Positions 18,110 to 26,888 of a stretch of DNA of 64,000 nt are shown here, in pieces. The notes under the pieces were generated by a model. That model had not been told where the DNA came from. It saw nothing but the letters and a program-made list of their open reading frames with translations, and did not search any database. Both the position numbers and the translations under genes were made by a program. The stretch lies in assembly GCF_000302455.1 (NCBI RefSeq), contig NZ_AMPO01000006.1:62001-126000 (forward strand), in the 5' to 3' direction. The DNA comes from Methanobacterium formicicum DSM 3637 (GTDB taxonomy: Archaea; Methanobacteriota; Methanobacteria; Methanobacteriales; Methanobacteriaceae). Position 1 is the stretch's first letter. Each line of letters begins with the position of its first letter.

Positions 18110-18217
18110 ATTTAACCCTCATTTTCATTTTAATTTACTTTTAATCCTTATATTGACATAGTGCTACTCTCATTAAAAAGTTTGCTATCGGAAGGTTTTT
18201 ATATCAAAACCTATAAA

Positions 18218-18246
18218 GGTAGCACGATCCTGGAATAGGTGCTACC
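18218..18246. promoter_or_regulatory. Candidate NikR operator between nikR and the radical SAM gene
   Basis: GGTAGCAC (18218-18225), 13 bases, GTGCTACC (18239-18246): a perfect 8-bp inverted repeat. Another half-site GTGCTAC occurs at 18161-18167 near the nikR promoter. It lies just before the TTTTAATAA TATA-like box of the divergent radical SAM gene. It differs from the TATTAC-N25-GTAATA repeats in sequence, spacing and arm orientation. Confidence 0.6.
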
Positions 18247-18303
18247 AAACTTTTAATAATTTTCCAGGATCACACTTTTTAAACTTCATTAACGGTGTTT
18301 TTA

Positions 18304-19017
18304 ATGGCAATCCATAAAATAACCTATTCAGAGGAATTTAAAAGAGCAAATCTCCACAATTATGGGTGTAACTTCAACTGTAACTGGTGTTTGTATAAAC
18401 TGGAAGGCAGATCAAAACCGGAAAAATTCCTAAAGCTTGATGAAATCAAAAAAGTACTATGTGAATTGGATATAGAACGTGCACATTTTGTAGGGGGAGA
18501 AATAACCACCTACCCTCAACTTTCCAAACTAACTGATTTTACAAAGAATGAACTGGGAGTTTATACCAAGATAGGTCACTCTAATGGTTTTAAACTACCT
18601 CCTGAGAGTATTGATGCTATTTCCGTGAGTATAAAAAGTTTTTCTGAGGATTTTTACCAGAGATTCACTGGCCAGTCCAATAAACCGGTCTTGGAAAATT
18701 TCAGAACTATTTATGAAAGGGGAGTTGATGTTGATGCCAGCAGTGTCTACATTCCAGGACTGGTGGAAGCGGATGAAATCTCAAGTATTGCAGAATTCAT
18801 TGCAAAACTGGATCCTGAAATAACTTACCATATAACTGGTTACATCCCTGTACCTGGAGTTTCATGGCGTTTGCCAACTTATGACGAAATTCTCAAAGGA
18901 AAAAGTGCTGCAGAAGAATATTTAGAGAATGTTAATCTCTCCTGGTTCCCATCACCGGATGAATATGTTAAAATGATTCAGAAAAACCCTGAATATCAAA
19001 AAATTACTGTAGCTTAA
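18304..19017 (+). CDS. Radical SAM protein divergent from nikR
   Basis: A 237-residue radical SAM enzyme with Cx3Cx2C in GCNFNCNWC near residue 24, then FVGGEITTYPQL, which matches the GGE glycine-rich SAM-binding motif. It has the minimal core length, similar to activating enzymes. I chose ATG 18304 (MAIHKITYSEE) after GGTG, over the GTG at 18295. Sharing a control region with nikR suggests metal-dependent expression. The substrate is unknown. Confidence 0.75.
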   Translation: MAIHKITYSEEFKRANLHNYGCNFNCNWCLYKLEGRSKPEKFLKLDEIKKVLCELDIERAHFVGGEITTYPQLSKLTDFTKNELGVYTKIGHSNGFKLPPESIDAISVSIKSFSEDFYQRFTGQSNKPVLENFRTIYERGVDVDASSVYIPGLVEADEISSIAEFIAKLDPEITYHITGYIPVPGVSWRLPTYDEILKGKSAAEEYLENVNLSWFPSPDEYVKMIQKNPEYQKITVA

Positions 19018-19079
19018 CATTAATTTAGTTTAATAATTTAAAAAAAATAAGAAAGGTTAACCATTTAGATTTCACAAAT

Positions 19080-20447
19080 TTATCCTTTAGCTGGTTTCTT
19101 ATTTGAGAAAAGTCTGCCCCTAAGACATATGGCTAGAATGGTTAACAGTACGTAGGATAGGGCCAGGAAGAAGTACATATCTCTGAAAGAATCAACTCCT
19201 GCAGCAGAGGCACTGAAATCCAGGAATTTACTTATTATTACTCCTCCCAAAAGTGCCCCTACATTTAAACATATACTTAACAAGGCTTGGCCTGATGCTC
19301 TTTTTGATTTGTCAGTTTCATCTAGGAACAGGTAGTAAAGGGCCTGACCCAGTATACCTGCGTTGCCTATGGCAAAAATCACTGCAGCCAGGGCAAAAAT
19401 GAATGGAGTGGGAGAGTAACTCATGAGTAGCATTCCAAAAACGGCTATGGCTCCTCCGGCTACCATAATTGGTTTGGCTCCCAGTTTATCAAGGAGTTTA
19501 CCCACAATTATGGTTGCCACCATGGCAGCAATGGTATGTGGCAGCACTAAGTAAGCTGCATCTGAATAACTAAGATTGAAAGCATGCCGGGCAAACGTGG
19601 AGTAATAGTAGGTTCCAGCCATGAACAGGAAACCTAAAAGAGCAACTAAACTTCCTATGAGAATGTCTCTCTGTTTCAGAAGACCAATAGGTAGAATAGG
19701 TTCGTCTGTTTTTCGTTCAACCCACCAGAATAGTGCCAGTGATATGATCAGGAGAGGGAATAAAATCATTTCATCATATGCAATTTCAGTGAGCCAGTTT
19801 CCTTTAAAACTGTATACTAAAAGAGATAATGTGCTGATGCTGATGGCTAGTAGGCTCATACCCTTCCAGTCGAAACTTCTGTGTTTTTGCAGTGGTTTAC
19901 CTGCAGGGAGAAGGAAGTAACCCAACAAAACCACTGCCAGGGCTACTGGTATGTTGATCATAAACACGTAGTGCCAGTTAATATCTACGAAAAAACCTGC
20001 TATTGCAGGACCCAGAGCATATGTTAAGGATATCACAACTCCAAAAGCACCCAGTATTGTACCACGTGTTTCATCAAAGTAGTCTCCAATAATGGTAACC
20101 GCAAGTACTGATAACACAGCCCCCAAACCCTGTAATGCCCTTCCAATAAGTAAAATTTCAAATGACTGGGAAAATGAGACAGTTATGGTTCCTAATAAGA
20201 ATAATATGGCACTTGTGAGGTATATTGGTTTTCTACCATATCTGTCGGATAACTTGGCAAACAAAGGAGTTCCCAACATTATAAATATCACTTCAATATT
20301 GAGAATCCAGGTTACTGTGCTCTTGTTAACTGCAAAAGTGTCCTGTATTGCTTCTAACATAGGGTATACTGTGGATCCATCTATGGCAATAAGTATGGCC
20401 CCTGCAAAAATAACTGCCAATATTCTTGTTCTAAGACTATTAAACAT
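19080..20447 (-). CDS. MFS transporter, DHA2 (EmrB/QacA) family, copy 1
   Basis: A 455-residue membrane protein with 12-14 hydrophobic helices, DGSTVYPMLEAIQ in the first helix, LSDRYGRKP (motif A) near residue 65, and the motif-C-like LGPAIAGFFVD. Members are proton-driven exporters of drugs or small molecules. I chose ATG 20447 (MFNSLRTRI) to match its neighbour's start. It is closely similar to the next gene over its whole length, so the two arose by tandem duplication. Confidence 0.88.
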   Translation of the reverse strand: MFNSLRTRILAVIFAGAILIAIDGSTVYPMLEAIQDTFAVNKSTVTWILNIEVIFIMLGTPLFAKLSDRYGRKPIYLTSAILFLLGTITVSFSQSFEILLIGRALQGLGAVLSVLAVTIIGDYFDETRGTILGAFGVVISLTYALGPAIAGFFVDINWHYVFMINIPVALAVVLLGYFLLPAGKPLQKHRSFDWKGMSLLAISISTLSLLVYSFKGNWLTEIAYDEMILFPLLIISLALFWWVERKTDEPILPIGLLKQRDILIGSLVALLGFLFMAGTYYYSTFARHAFNLSYSDAAYLVLPHTIAAMVATIIVGKLLDKLGAKPIMVAGGAIAVFGMLLMSYSPTPFIFALAAVIFAIGNAGILGQALYYLFLDETDKSKRASGQALLSICLNVGALLGGVIISKFLDFSASAAGVDSFRDMYFFLALSYVLLTILAICLRGRLFSNKKPAKG

Positions 20448-20598
20448 CCATATCATTCCTATTTTTATTCATAAATCCCCTAGCCTTTCCTAAATCTCAT
20501 CTAACTTTATTTGAATGTCATTTAATTTCCTAAAATCTGTTACTTTTCCGGATTCATCAACAGAATCATAAAAAAAATGAAAATGGATAAATTGTTGA

Positions 20599-21951
20599 TT
20601 ATCCTTCAACTGTTTTTTTACTTCCTGAAATTCTGCCTTTAAGTCCCAGTGACAGAACAGTTAAGACCACGTAGGTCACTGCCAGATAGAGGTAAACATG
20701 GCGGAAGGAAGCAGCACCCGAAGCAGTAAAGTCCAGGGCCGAGGCTAAAATTGCCCCACCTAAAAGTGATCCGGTGTTCAGGAGTATGTTTAAAAGGGCC
20801 TGGCCTGATGCTCTTTCTGATTTTCCGGTTTCATCCAGGAAAATGTAGTAAAGAGCGTTACCAACTATGGAAGCATTCCCAATACCTATGAGTACCAGTG
20901 AAAATGCGAATACGTAAAGGTTGGATGAGTAGCTCAGGATCAGCATTCCAATTGCTGTTAAGACTCCACCCACCACCATTATAGGTTTGGCTCCGGTTTT
21001 ATCCAGGAGTTTACCCACCACTGGTGTGGTTATGAGGGATGCAATGGTCATGGGCAGTATCATGTAGGCCGCTGTTGAATAACTGAGGTTGAAAGCCATG
21101 GATGCGTAAGTAGAGAAGTAGTAAGTTCCAGCCATGGCCAGGTAACCCACCAGGGTTACCACACTTGCAATCAGGGTGTCTTTTCTTTTTAAAAGACCAA
21201 GGGGAAGAATTGGTTCCAGGGCTTTTCTTTCCACCCACCAGAATCCAATAAGGGCCAGGATGAATATGCTCAGTGTATAATACTGAGTGTTTGCTGATGC
21301 CTCTCCACTGAGATTGAATATAAAGTAAGCAATAGATGCAATGGCTACTCCCAGGAAGGTCATACCCTTCCAGTCGAAACTAGAATATTTTTCGGTGGTT
21401 TTACTTGCAGGTAAAAGGTAGTAACCCAGGAGAACCACCAGGGCTGCCACGGGTATGTTTATTATGAAAACCCAGTGCCATCCAAAACTCACCAGGAAAC
21501 CAGATATAGCGGGCCCCAAAGCATACACCAGGGCTATTATAACTCCAAAAGCACCCAGTATTGTACCACGGGTTTCATCAAAGTAATCTCCAATTATTGT
21601 GATGGCCAGTACTGATAAAACTGCACCTATACCCTGCAATGCCCTTCCAACAAGTAACATTTCAAAGGACTGGGAAAACGCCACGGTTAATGTTCCAATT
21701 AAGAATAAAACTGCGTTTAAAACATATATATTTTTTCGACCATATTTGTCGGATAGTTTAGCCATTATCGGAGTTGCCAGTAGTAAAAACAGGATTTCCA
21801 TGTTGAATATCCAGGTTATAACACTCTCATTAACTCCAAATGATTTCTGTATTGATTCCAGAATCGGGCTAATGGTTGACCCATCTATTGCAATCAAAAT
21901 AGCTCCGGTGAAAATAACTGCCAGTATTCTTGTTCTCAAGTTATCAAACAT
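20599..21951 (-). CDS. MFS transporter, DHA2 (EmrB/QacA) family, copy 2
   Basis: A 450-residue paralogue of the downstream transporter, beginning MFDNLRTRILAVIF, with LSDKYGRKN (motif A) and LGPAISGFLVS. It is first of the pair and carries the promoter: a GTATTAC-N24-GTAATAA repeat lies 56-93 bases upstream. Placement in that putative regulon suggests export of a metal complex or chelator; the substrate is otherwise unknown. Confidence 0.88.
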   Translation of the reverse strand: MFDNLRTRILAVIFTGAILIAIDGSTISPILESIQKSFGVNESVITWIFNMEILFLLLATPIMAKLSDKYGRKNIYVLNAVLFLIGTLTVAFSQSFEMLLVGRALQGIGAVLSVLAITIIGDYFDETRGTILGAFGVIIALVYALGPAISGFLVSFGWHWVFIINIPVAALVVLLGYYLLPASKTTEKYSSFDWKGMTFLGVAIASIAYFIFNLSGEASANTQYYTLSIFILALIGFWWVERKALEPILPLGLLKRKDTLIASVVTLVGYLAMAGTYYFSTYASMAFNLSYSTAAYMILPMTIASLITTPVVGKLLDKTGAKPIMVVGGVLTAIGMLILSYSSNLYVFAFSLVLIGIGNASIVGNALYYIFLDETGKSERASGQALLNILLNTGSLLGGAILASALDFTASGAASFRHVYLYLAVTYVVLTVLSLGLKGRISGSKKTVEG

Positions 21952-22006
21952 TTTTTACCTCCCCATGAACTTAATGTATCATTCATAAATAAATATTTTT
22001 AATTAA

Positions 22007-22044
22007 GTATTACTAATATGGGGGTTTTTTGGAAAACGTAATAA
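22007..22044. promoter_or_regulatory. TATTAC-N24-GTAATA inverted repeat, site 4 (MFS pair promoter)
   Basis: GTATTAC (22007-22013), 24 bases, GTAATAA (22038-22044), upstream of the first gene of the MFS pair. The spacer is one base shorter than in most other sites. Confidence 0.65.
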
Positions 22045-22092
22045 TGAGCACTACTAAAAAAGTAAACTTAAAAATGGGTGGTTAAAATTTAG

Positions 22093-22160
22093 TTATAATA
22101 GTTAAAACTTATTTAGAACAGTTTCAACTTATTTATAATAGTTAAAACTTAATTTATTGC
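22093..22160. repeat. Degenerate AT-rich direct repeats
   Basis: Repeats built from TTATAATAGTTAAAACTTA-like units, about 2.5 copies, between the MFS promoter and the 3' end of the small hypothetical gene. Confidence 0.55.
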
Positions 22161-22231
22161 ATAAAAAATGGTTTAGTCTAATAAAAATAAATAAATAGGA
22201 GAAAAAAACATTTAAATTGTATTTGGGGGCC

Positions 22232-22507
22232 TCAACAAGGACTTTCTGTATTTTTATTAAATTTCAAATCCTCTTCCTTTGCAATGAAAAATTTATCTTT
22301 TTCAATAAAAATATCATTCTCATCAAAACTTATACGGAAATTTTCATTACAAAGTTCTAATTCCTTCAGGGAACTTCGAATAACTGCTAGATTAGATACA
22401 CTGTATGGAAAATTAGTCCAAACCATATTAGCACCGTCATCTAGTTTTTTTTCCATTCTTTCTAATTCTTTCATGACTGTTATTTTTTCAATGGATTTAT
22501 TTCTCAT
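22232..22507 (-). CDS. Small hypothetical protein with conserved leader hairpin
   Basis: A 91-residue soluble, charged protein with no recognised domain; the N-terminal half looks helical (MKELERMEKKLDDG). The start ATG 22507 follows AGGTGTCACA, which supports it as a real gene. Its interest lies in the leader: a hairpin at 22587-22641 shares a loop block with the one upstream of hcgE, at almost the same distance from the start codon (79 against 76 bases). Confidence 0.55.
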   Translation of the reverse strand: MRNKSIEKITVMKELERMEKKLDDGANMVWTNFPYSVSNLAVIRSSLKELELCNENFRISFDENDIFIEKDKFFIAKEEDLKFNKNTESPC

Positions 22508-22586
22508 TGTGACACCTATTGAAACTTAAATGAAATGGTATTTTGTGTTTTTGAAATTCTGGAAAATATATGAAAATAGATTATAG

Positions 22587-22641
22587 GGGGCATCAGTGTG
22601 GATAGGATACATTTGAGCAGATTAATAAAATTTGATGCCCC
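22587..22641 (-). promoter_or_regulatory. Conserved leader hairpin (copy B)
   Basis: Read on the minus strand, a 9-bp stem GGGGCATCA/TGATGCCCC encloses a loop containing TTATTAA and GCTCAAATGTATC (22606-22618), followed by a T-rich tail. The 13-base block is identical to that of the hairpin upstream of hcgE. The innermost stem pair is T-A in copy A and A-T in copy B, a compensating change that supports a base-paired RNA. Confidence 0.6.
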
Positions 22642-22663
22642 ATATAATGTTGCCAGAAGGGAT

Positions 22664-22737
22664 CTGATGTGATCCCTGCTGGAGACGTCTTGCAGGAGGA
22701 AAATGGCAAGTTCATCGATTAATACAAAAACACCTCT
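22664..22737. other. Multi-stem structured region
   Basis: Nested inverted repeats: TTGCCA with TGGCAA as outer arms, GGGATC with GATCCC, and CCTGC with GCAGG around the palindrome AGACGTCT. It adjoins hairpin copy B and could belong to the same minus-strand leader. An open frame of 75 codons crosses it, but I see no support for it as a gene. Confidence 0.4.
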
Positions 22738-22878
22738 CATCACCCTTGAAGTAATAATTTATTTGGTGTTATTCGTACAATCAATGCATGGGACTCGCTC
22801 TTATTTAAGACTTTCTATTTGTTTTTTATTATTACTATGCTGTGCCATTTAGGGGTTGATGTATTAAAAAATGTAATA

Positions 22879-22914
22879 GATCGTATCATTGGGGTGGATC
22901 GTATCATTGGGGTA
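22879..22914. repeat. 18-bp tandem duplication
   Basis: GATCGTATCATTGGGGTR occurs twice back to back (22879-22896 and 22897-22914) in the long non-coding region. Confidence 0.9.
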
Positions 22915-22966
22915 TGATCAGTTTATGGGGGTTGATTGAAAATAAAAACTTTAAAAATAAATATCA

Positions 22967-23022
22967 TCAGGGATCTGAAAATGTTTTTCAAGGATTGTAT
23001 TGGTGGATAGTCAGATCCCTGA
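22967..23022. other. Long hairpin element (element D)
   Basis: TCAGGGATCTGA (22967-22978) and TCAGATCCCTGA (23011-23022) form a perfect 12-bp stem around 32 bases. It lies in the 22508-23737 stretch, which has no convincing gene. The remainder is AT-rich, with scattered GTATTAC/GTAATAC half-sites and the promoter of the next surface protein. Confidence 0.55.
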
Positions 23023-23637
23023 CCCTCGCCATGTGGCAAAACAATGGGAGTTGAAATGGTTGTAGACTATTATCAGTTAGTTGATCTGATATAAATAATT
23101 AATCATTGTATAAAATAATGTATTACTAATGAATCCTGATATCTTGAATTTATATTATGATCCTGAGTTGAGGGGGTTAATGGGATGTTTAATGTTTCTT
23201 AAGATGTATCTGGATATTAATTTGTAATACTTATTATTAACTAATAACTATGTTATAGGGGGTACTATCTTGGTTATAATGGTATTTTCTGCTTGTAAAT
23301 CTTAAGTTCCTTTTATCTCAAGTTCATTTTAAAATTTAGAATCATAAACGACTTGAAAGACCTAAAATTTTAAAATTTCGATCTTATATGTATTGTAAAA
23401 TCTTTTAATTTGTTTTTAACTCATTAAGTTTTCTATTTATCTATATTTTTTACTTTAAGCCATGAGAAAATGGGTATTCTGTCGATGAAATCATGGTATA
23501 TTTAGTACTTTTCAAATGTCAGTTCATTAAAATTTTTTGGGCTACATGTCATGATGGGTGGATGCAAAATCAGTATTACTTATAGTCGTCAGTTACCGGT
23601 TCCTAACATTATTTTATATGATATTTATCATTATTTT

Positions 23638-23690
23638 TATTATTATATGGTGGCGGATAACAATTTTGTAATAACAATATATAAATATAA
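23638..23690 (+). promoter_or_regulatory. Promoter with degenerate TATTAC-type repeat, site 9
   Basis: TATTAT (23638-23643), 24 bases, GTAATAAC (23668-23675), followed at once by the TATA-like ATATATAAATATA. One arm has a mismatch, so this site is weaker than the others. It drives the propeller surface protein. Confidence 0.5.
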
Positions 23691-23737
23691 TATTATTCAA
23701 TTATTTTTTTGTTTAAATAAAATAGGAGGTGAAAATG

Positions 23738-26719
23738 ATGAAAAAACAAAAACAAATAAAAAGAAGTGGAATTCTTTTGTTCATTGTTTTGGTGTTTGCG
23801 TTGTGTTTTTGTGGTTCTGTAACTGCGCATGATTCAAATTATCCTGCAGTGACTATTACAAACCCACAACATAACACGCAGGTGAACGGAACAGTTCATA
23901 TTAATGCGACGGCTGAAAGTCATAGTGAAATTACCCAAGTTGTTTTTAATGTGAGTGATGGTCATGTGGCCACCGATAACAATCCAAATGATGGTTGGAG
24001 TTATGATTGGGATACTAGTAACACTCCCAATGGGCAATACAGTGTCAAAGCAACGGCTCTCAACCTGGAAGGATTGACTGGAAGTTATACTATTCTTTTG
24101 AATGTGAACAACAGTCAGCAATCAACACAACTCACTGTAAATGATGTTCAAGGAATTCCTAACCAGAGTGCGAATTTGAATGCTCTCTTAAAAGATGCCA
24201 GCAGCAACCCCATTCAGGGTAAAGTTGTCCAGTTTTCAGTCAACGGAACCGTGGTGGGTACTGGAACCACAGATAGTAGTGGTGTGGCTACCTATGCATA
24301 CACTCCTACTGTTACCGGAATATACAATTTACAAGCTATATTCAAGGGTGATTTAAGGTATGCCTCTTCTCAGGACAATGCCACTATCCTATCTCTACCT
24401 AACAATCCCTTCCTAAATTACAGCACATACTTCGGAGGAAGTGAGTGGGAAAAAGGAAAAGGAATATTTGTGGATGAACAGGGTAACATATACATATCTG
24501 GTGTGACTAAATCAGCGAACACAAGTCCCAATGACTTCCCCGCCCCTACTGGTGGTGTGACTCGAATTGGTCCAGGCGGAAACTATGATGTTTTCGTGGT
24601 TAAAATGGATCGTAATGGAAATTTAATTTACAGCACCATTTTAGGCGGAACTCTTAGAGAAACTCCTAATTCCCTGGCAGTGGATGCTTTAGGAAACGCT
24701 TATGTCACAGGACACACACAATCTGCTGATTATCCAACTACAGAAGGCGCTTACGACAGAATTTATGGTAATGTAACCGATGCCTTTGTGTTTAAACTGA
24801 ACTCAACTGGAAATCTGGTTTACAGCACTTACCTCGGAGGAACAATCCTCACCAGAGGTTGGGGTATTGCAGTGGACAATGCAGGATGTGCATATATTAC
24901 TGGAATAACCAATTCCCCGGACTTTCCCACCACTGAAGGTGCATTCCAAACCACTAAAGGTGGTCCTGTCTGGCATAATGGAGATGAATTTGATCAGGTA
25001 TACCAGGATAGTTTTGATGCTTTTATCACTAAACTGAACTCAACTGGAACTGCTCTCATTTACAGTACCTACCTTGGAGGAAGCCAGGCTGAACAACCAC
25101 TCGACATTGCAATAGACAGCGCAGGTTGTGCCTACATTGTTGGAGAAGAAACATGTTCTATGGATTTCCCGGTTAAAAATGCCTTCCAAAACATCTTTGG
25201 AGGAGGATCACAGGATTCCTTCGTAACCAAATTGAACCCAAATGGAACAGCACTTATCTACAGTACTTATTTAGGTGGACTTGGTGCTGATCAGGGAGTT
25301 AAATTAACGGTGGATGCTGCAGGAAATGCTTACATCACCGGAGAAACTTATTCTTCCAATTTTCCAACCACTGAAGGTGCCTACCAAAGAACCTACAAAG
25401 GTCCTGATGAAAACAACGGAGATGCATTTGTAACCAAACTGGATACCAATGGGGCTTTAATCTTCAGCACCCTCCTCGGAGGAAATGGGGATGATGCAGG
25501 AACAGGTATTGCAGTAAACAGTGACGGAACTATTTATGTAGCCGGACAAACGGCATCTACAGATTTCCCAACCACACCTAACGCCTACCAAACAACCAAC
25601 GCAGGTAACTATGATGCTTTCGTGAGTAGACTCAGTCCAGATGGTAAAGTACTCAGTTACAGTACCTATCTAGGAGGAAACACCATAGTTGCAGGAACTG
25701 CAACATCAACAGACCAGGCAAATAACCTTGTATTGGGTCAAGGAGGATTCTATGTATATGGATTCACTAACTCAGCAGATTTCCCAACCACAACCGATGC
25801 ATTCCAAAAAAATAACGGCTATAAAGGTACCGGAACCGGTGTCTGGGACATGTTCATCACCAAATTCGTGAACCCTACTCAGATCACAACTGGTAATGTT
25901 ACCGGAGAGAAAGATGCAACTGTTAATCTGACTGCTACGCTTTCAGAGGCTAACACTTTAGGTTATGCTCCTCTCGCTAATAAAACGGTGCGGTTCATGG
26001 TTAATGGTGTGTTCGCTGGCAATGCTACTACTAATGGTAATGGTGTGGCTACTCTGACTTACCCTGTCAGTCTTGTTGGTGGAAATTACACAGTACAGGC
26101 CTTTTTTGATGGAGATCTAGATCATTTGGCCAGCAGTACTAGTGGAACTCTAAAAGTACCACAATCCAGTCTGCATGTTAGGACCAGTTCTAATAAGGCT
26201 AATCCTGCTGTGGGCGACACGGTTATTGTTACTTACAAATTGAGTAATGATGGGCCTGATGCAGCCCGCAATGTAGTGATGAGATTCACTGTACCTGAGG
26301 GTTTGGAATATATTGGTGCCACTAAGGATGTGGGTAACGTTGAATACGATGAAGCCACAAGAACTGTTATCTGGACAATGGATACTGTGCCTGTGGGTGA
26401 CCCGTATATCAGTGTTAATATGCGTGTTTTAAGTGCAGCTGTTTTCGGATTACAGCCTCAGCTTACCACCACTACCTATGATCCAACCATTGCAAGCAGT
26501 GTATTATACCGGACTCTTACTACTCGTGAGAGAGCTGTTGATACTTCTGGTAATTCCAACGCTTCGGTTAATGCAGCCACCGCCAATGGAACCGGTTCTG
26601 GTGTAGGTGTAAATGCAGCCAGCAGTACAGTGCCAATGCAAACAACTGGATTCCCACTTGTTGGGCTGGTACTGGCAGTTTTGATGCTAGTGGGTGGAAT
26701 GGCAACATCCAAAAAATAA
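23738..26719 (+). CDS. Exported SBBP beta-propeller / Ig-like surface protein
   Basis: A 993-residue protein with a signal peptide (cleavage near VTAHDSN) and a C-terminal anchor helix (GFPLVGLVLAVLMLVGG) before a short Lys tail. In between come an Ig-like domain, a second Ig-like domain (GIPNQSANLNALLKD), seven SBBP-type blades marked by YSTYLGG and GNAYITG motifs, another Ig-like domain and a DUF11-type domain (DGPDAARNVVMRFTVPEGL). It is likely held in the envelope for binding or adhesion. The RBS is AGGAGGTGA; ATG 23735 and 23738 are both possible. Confidence 0.85.
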   Translation: MKKQKQIKRSGILLFIVLVFALCFCGSVTAHDSNYPAVTITNPQHNTQVNGTVHINATAESHSEITQVVFNVSDGHVATDNNPNDGWSYDWDTSNTPNGQYSVKATALNLEGLTGSYTILLNVNNSQQSTQLTVNDVQGIPNQSANLNALLKDASSNPIQGKVVQFSVNGTVVGTGTTDSSGVATYAYTPTVTGIYNLQAIFKGDLRYASSQDNATILSLPNNPFLNYSTYFGGSEWEKGKGIFVDEQGNIYISGVTKSANTSPNDFPAPTGGVTRIGPGGNYDVFVVKMDRNGNLIYSTILGGTLRETPNSLAVDALGNAYVTGHTQSADYPTTEGAYDRIYGNVTDAFVFKLNSTGNLVYSTYLGGTILTRGWGIAVDNAGCAYITGITNSPDFPTTEGAFQTTKGGPVWHNGDEFDQVYQDSFDAFITKLNSTGTALIYSTYLGGSQAEQPLDIAIDSAGCAYIVGEETCSMDFPVKNAFQNIFGGGSQDSFVTKLNPNGTALIYSTYLGGLGADQGVKLTVDAAGNAYITGETYSSNFPTTEGAYQRTYKGPDENNGDAFVTKLDTNGALIFSTLLGGNGDDAGTGIAVNSDGTIYVAGQTASTDFPTTPNAYQTTNAGNYDAFVSRLSPDGKVLSYSTYLGGNTIVAGTATSTDQANNLVLGQGGFYVYGFTNSADFPTTTDAFQKNNGYKGTGTGVWDMFITKFVNPTQITTGNVTGEKDATVNLTATLSEANTLGYAPLANKTVRFMVNGVFAGNATTNGNGVATLTYPVSLVGGNYTVQAFFDGDLDHLASSTSGTLKVPQSSLHVRTSSNKANPAVGDTVIVTYKLSNDGPDAARNVVMRFTVPEGLEYIGATKDVGNVEYDEATRTVIWTMDTVPVGDPYISVNMRVLSAAVFGLQPQLTTTTYDPTIASSVLYRTLTTRERAVDTSGNSNASVNAATANGTGSGVGVNAASSTVPMQTTGFPLVGLVLAVLMLVGGMATSKK

Positions 26720-26782
26720 ACCATTTTCCCCTTTTTCTTTTTTTAAATTATAATAATCTTTGTGAGTTAAAAATTTTTATTT

Positions 26783-26822
26783 GTATTACAAATCACGATT
26801 AATTATCCAAAATCGTAATAAC
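26783..26822. promoter_or_regulatory. TATTAC-N25-GTAATA inverted repeat, site 5
   Basis: GTATTAC (26783-26789), 25 bases, GTAATAAC (26815-26822), directly followed by the TATA-like AAATATTATATAC. The gene start is at 26889. Confidence 0.72.
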
Positions 26823-26888
26823 AAATATTATATACATCATAATAAAAGAAATTTAAATATTTAATATAAAGGAGATGATGTCATTAAA

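Noticed and set aside
22516..22743. 75-codon minus-strand frame as a gene
   Set aside because: It has no clear RBS, and it overlaps the conserved hairpin and the multi-stem region, which explain the sequence better.
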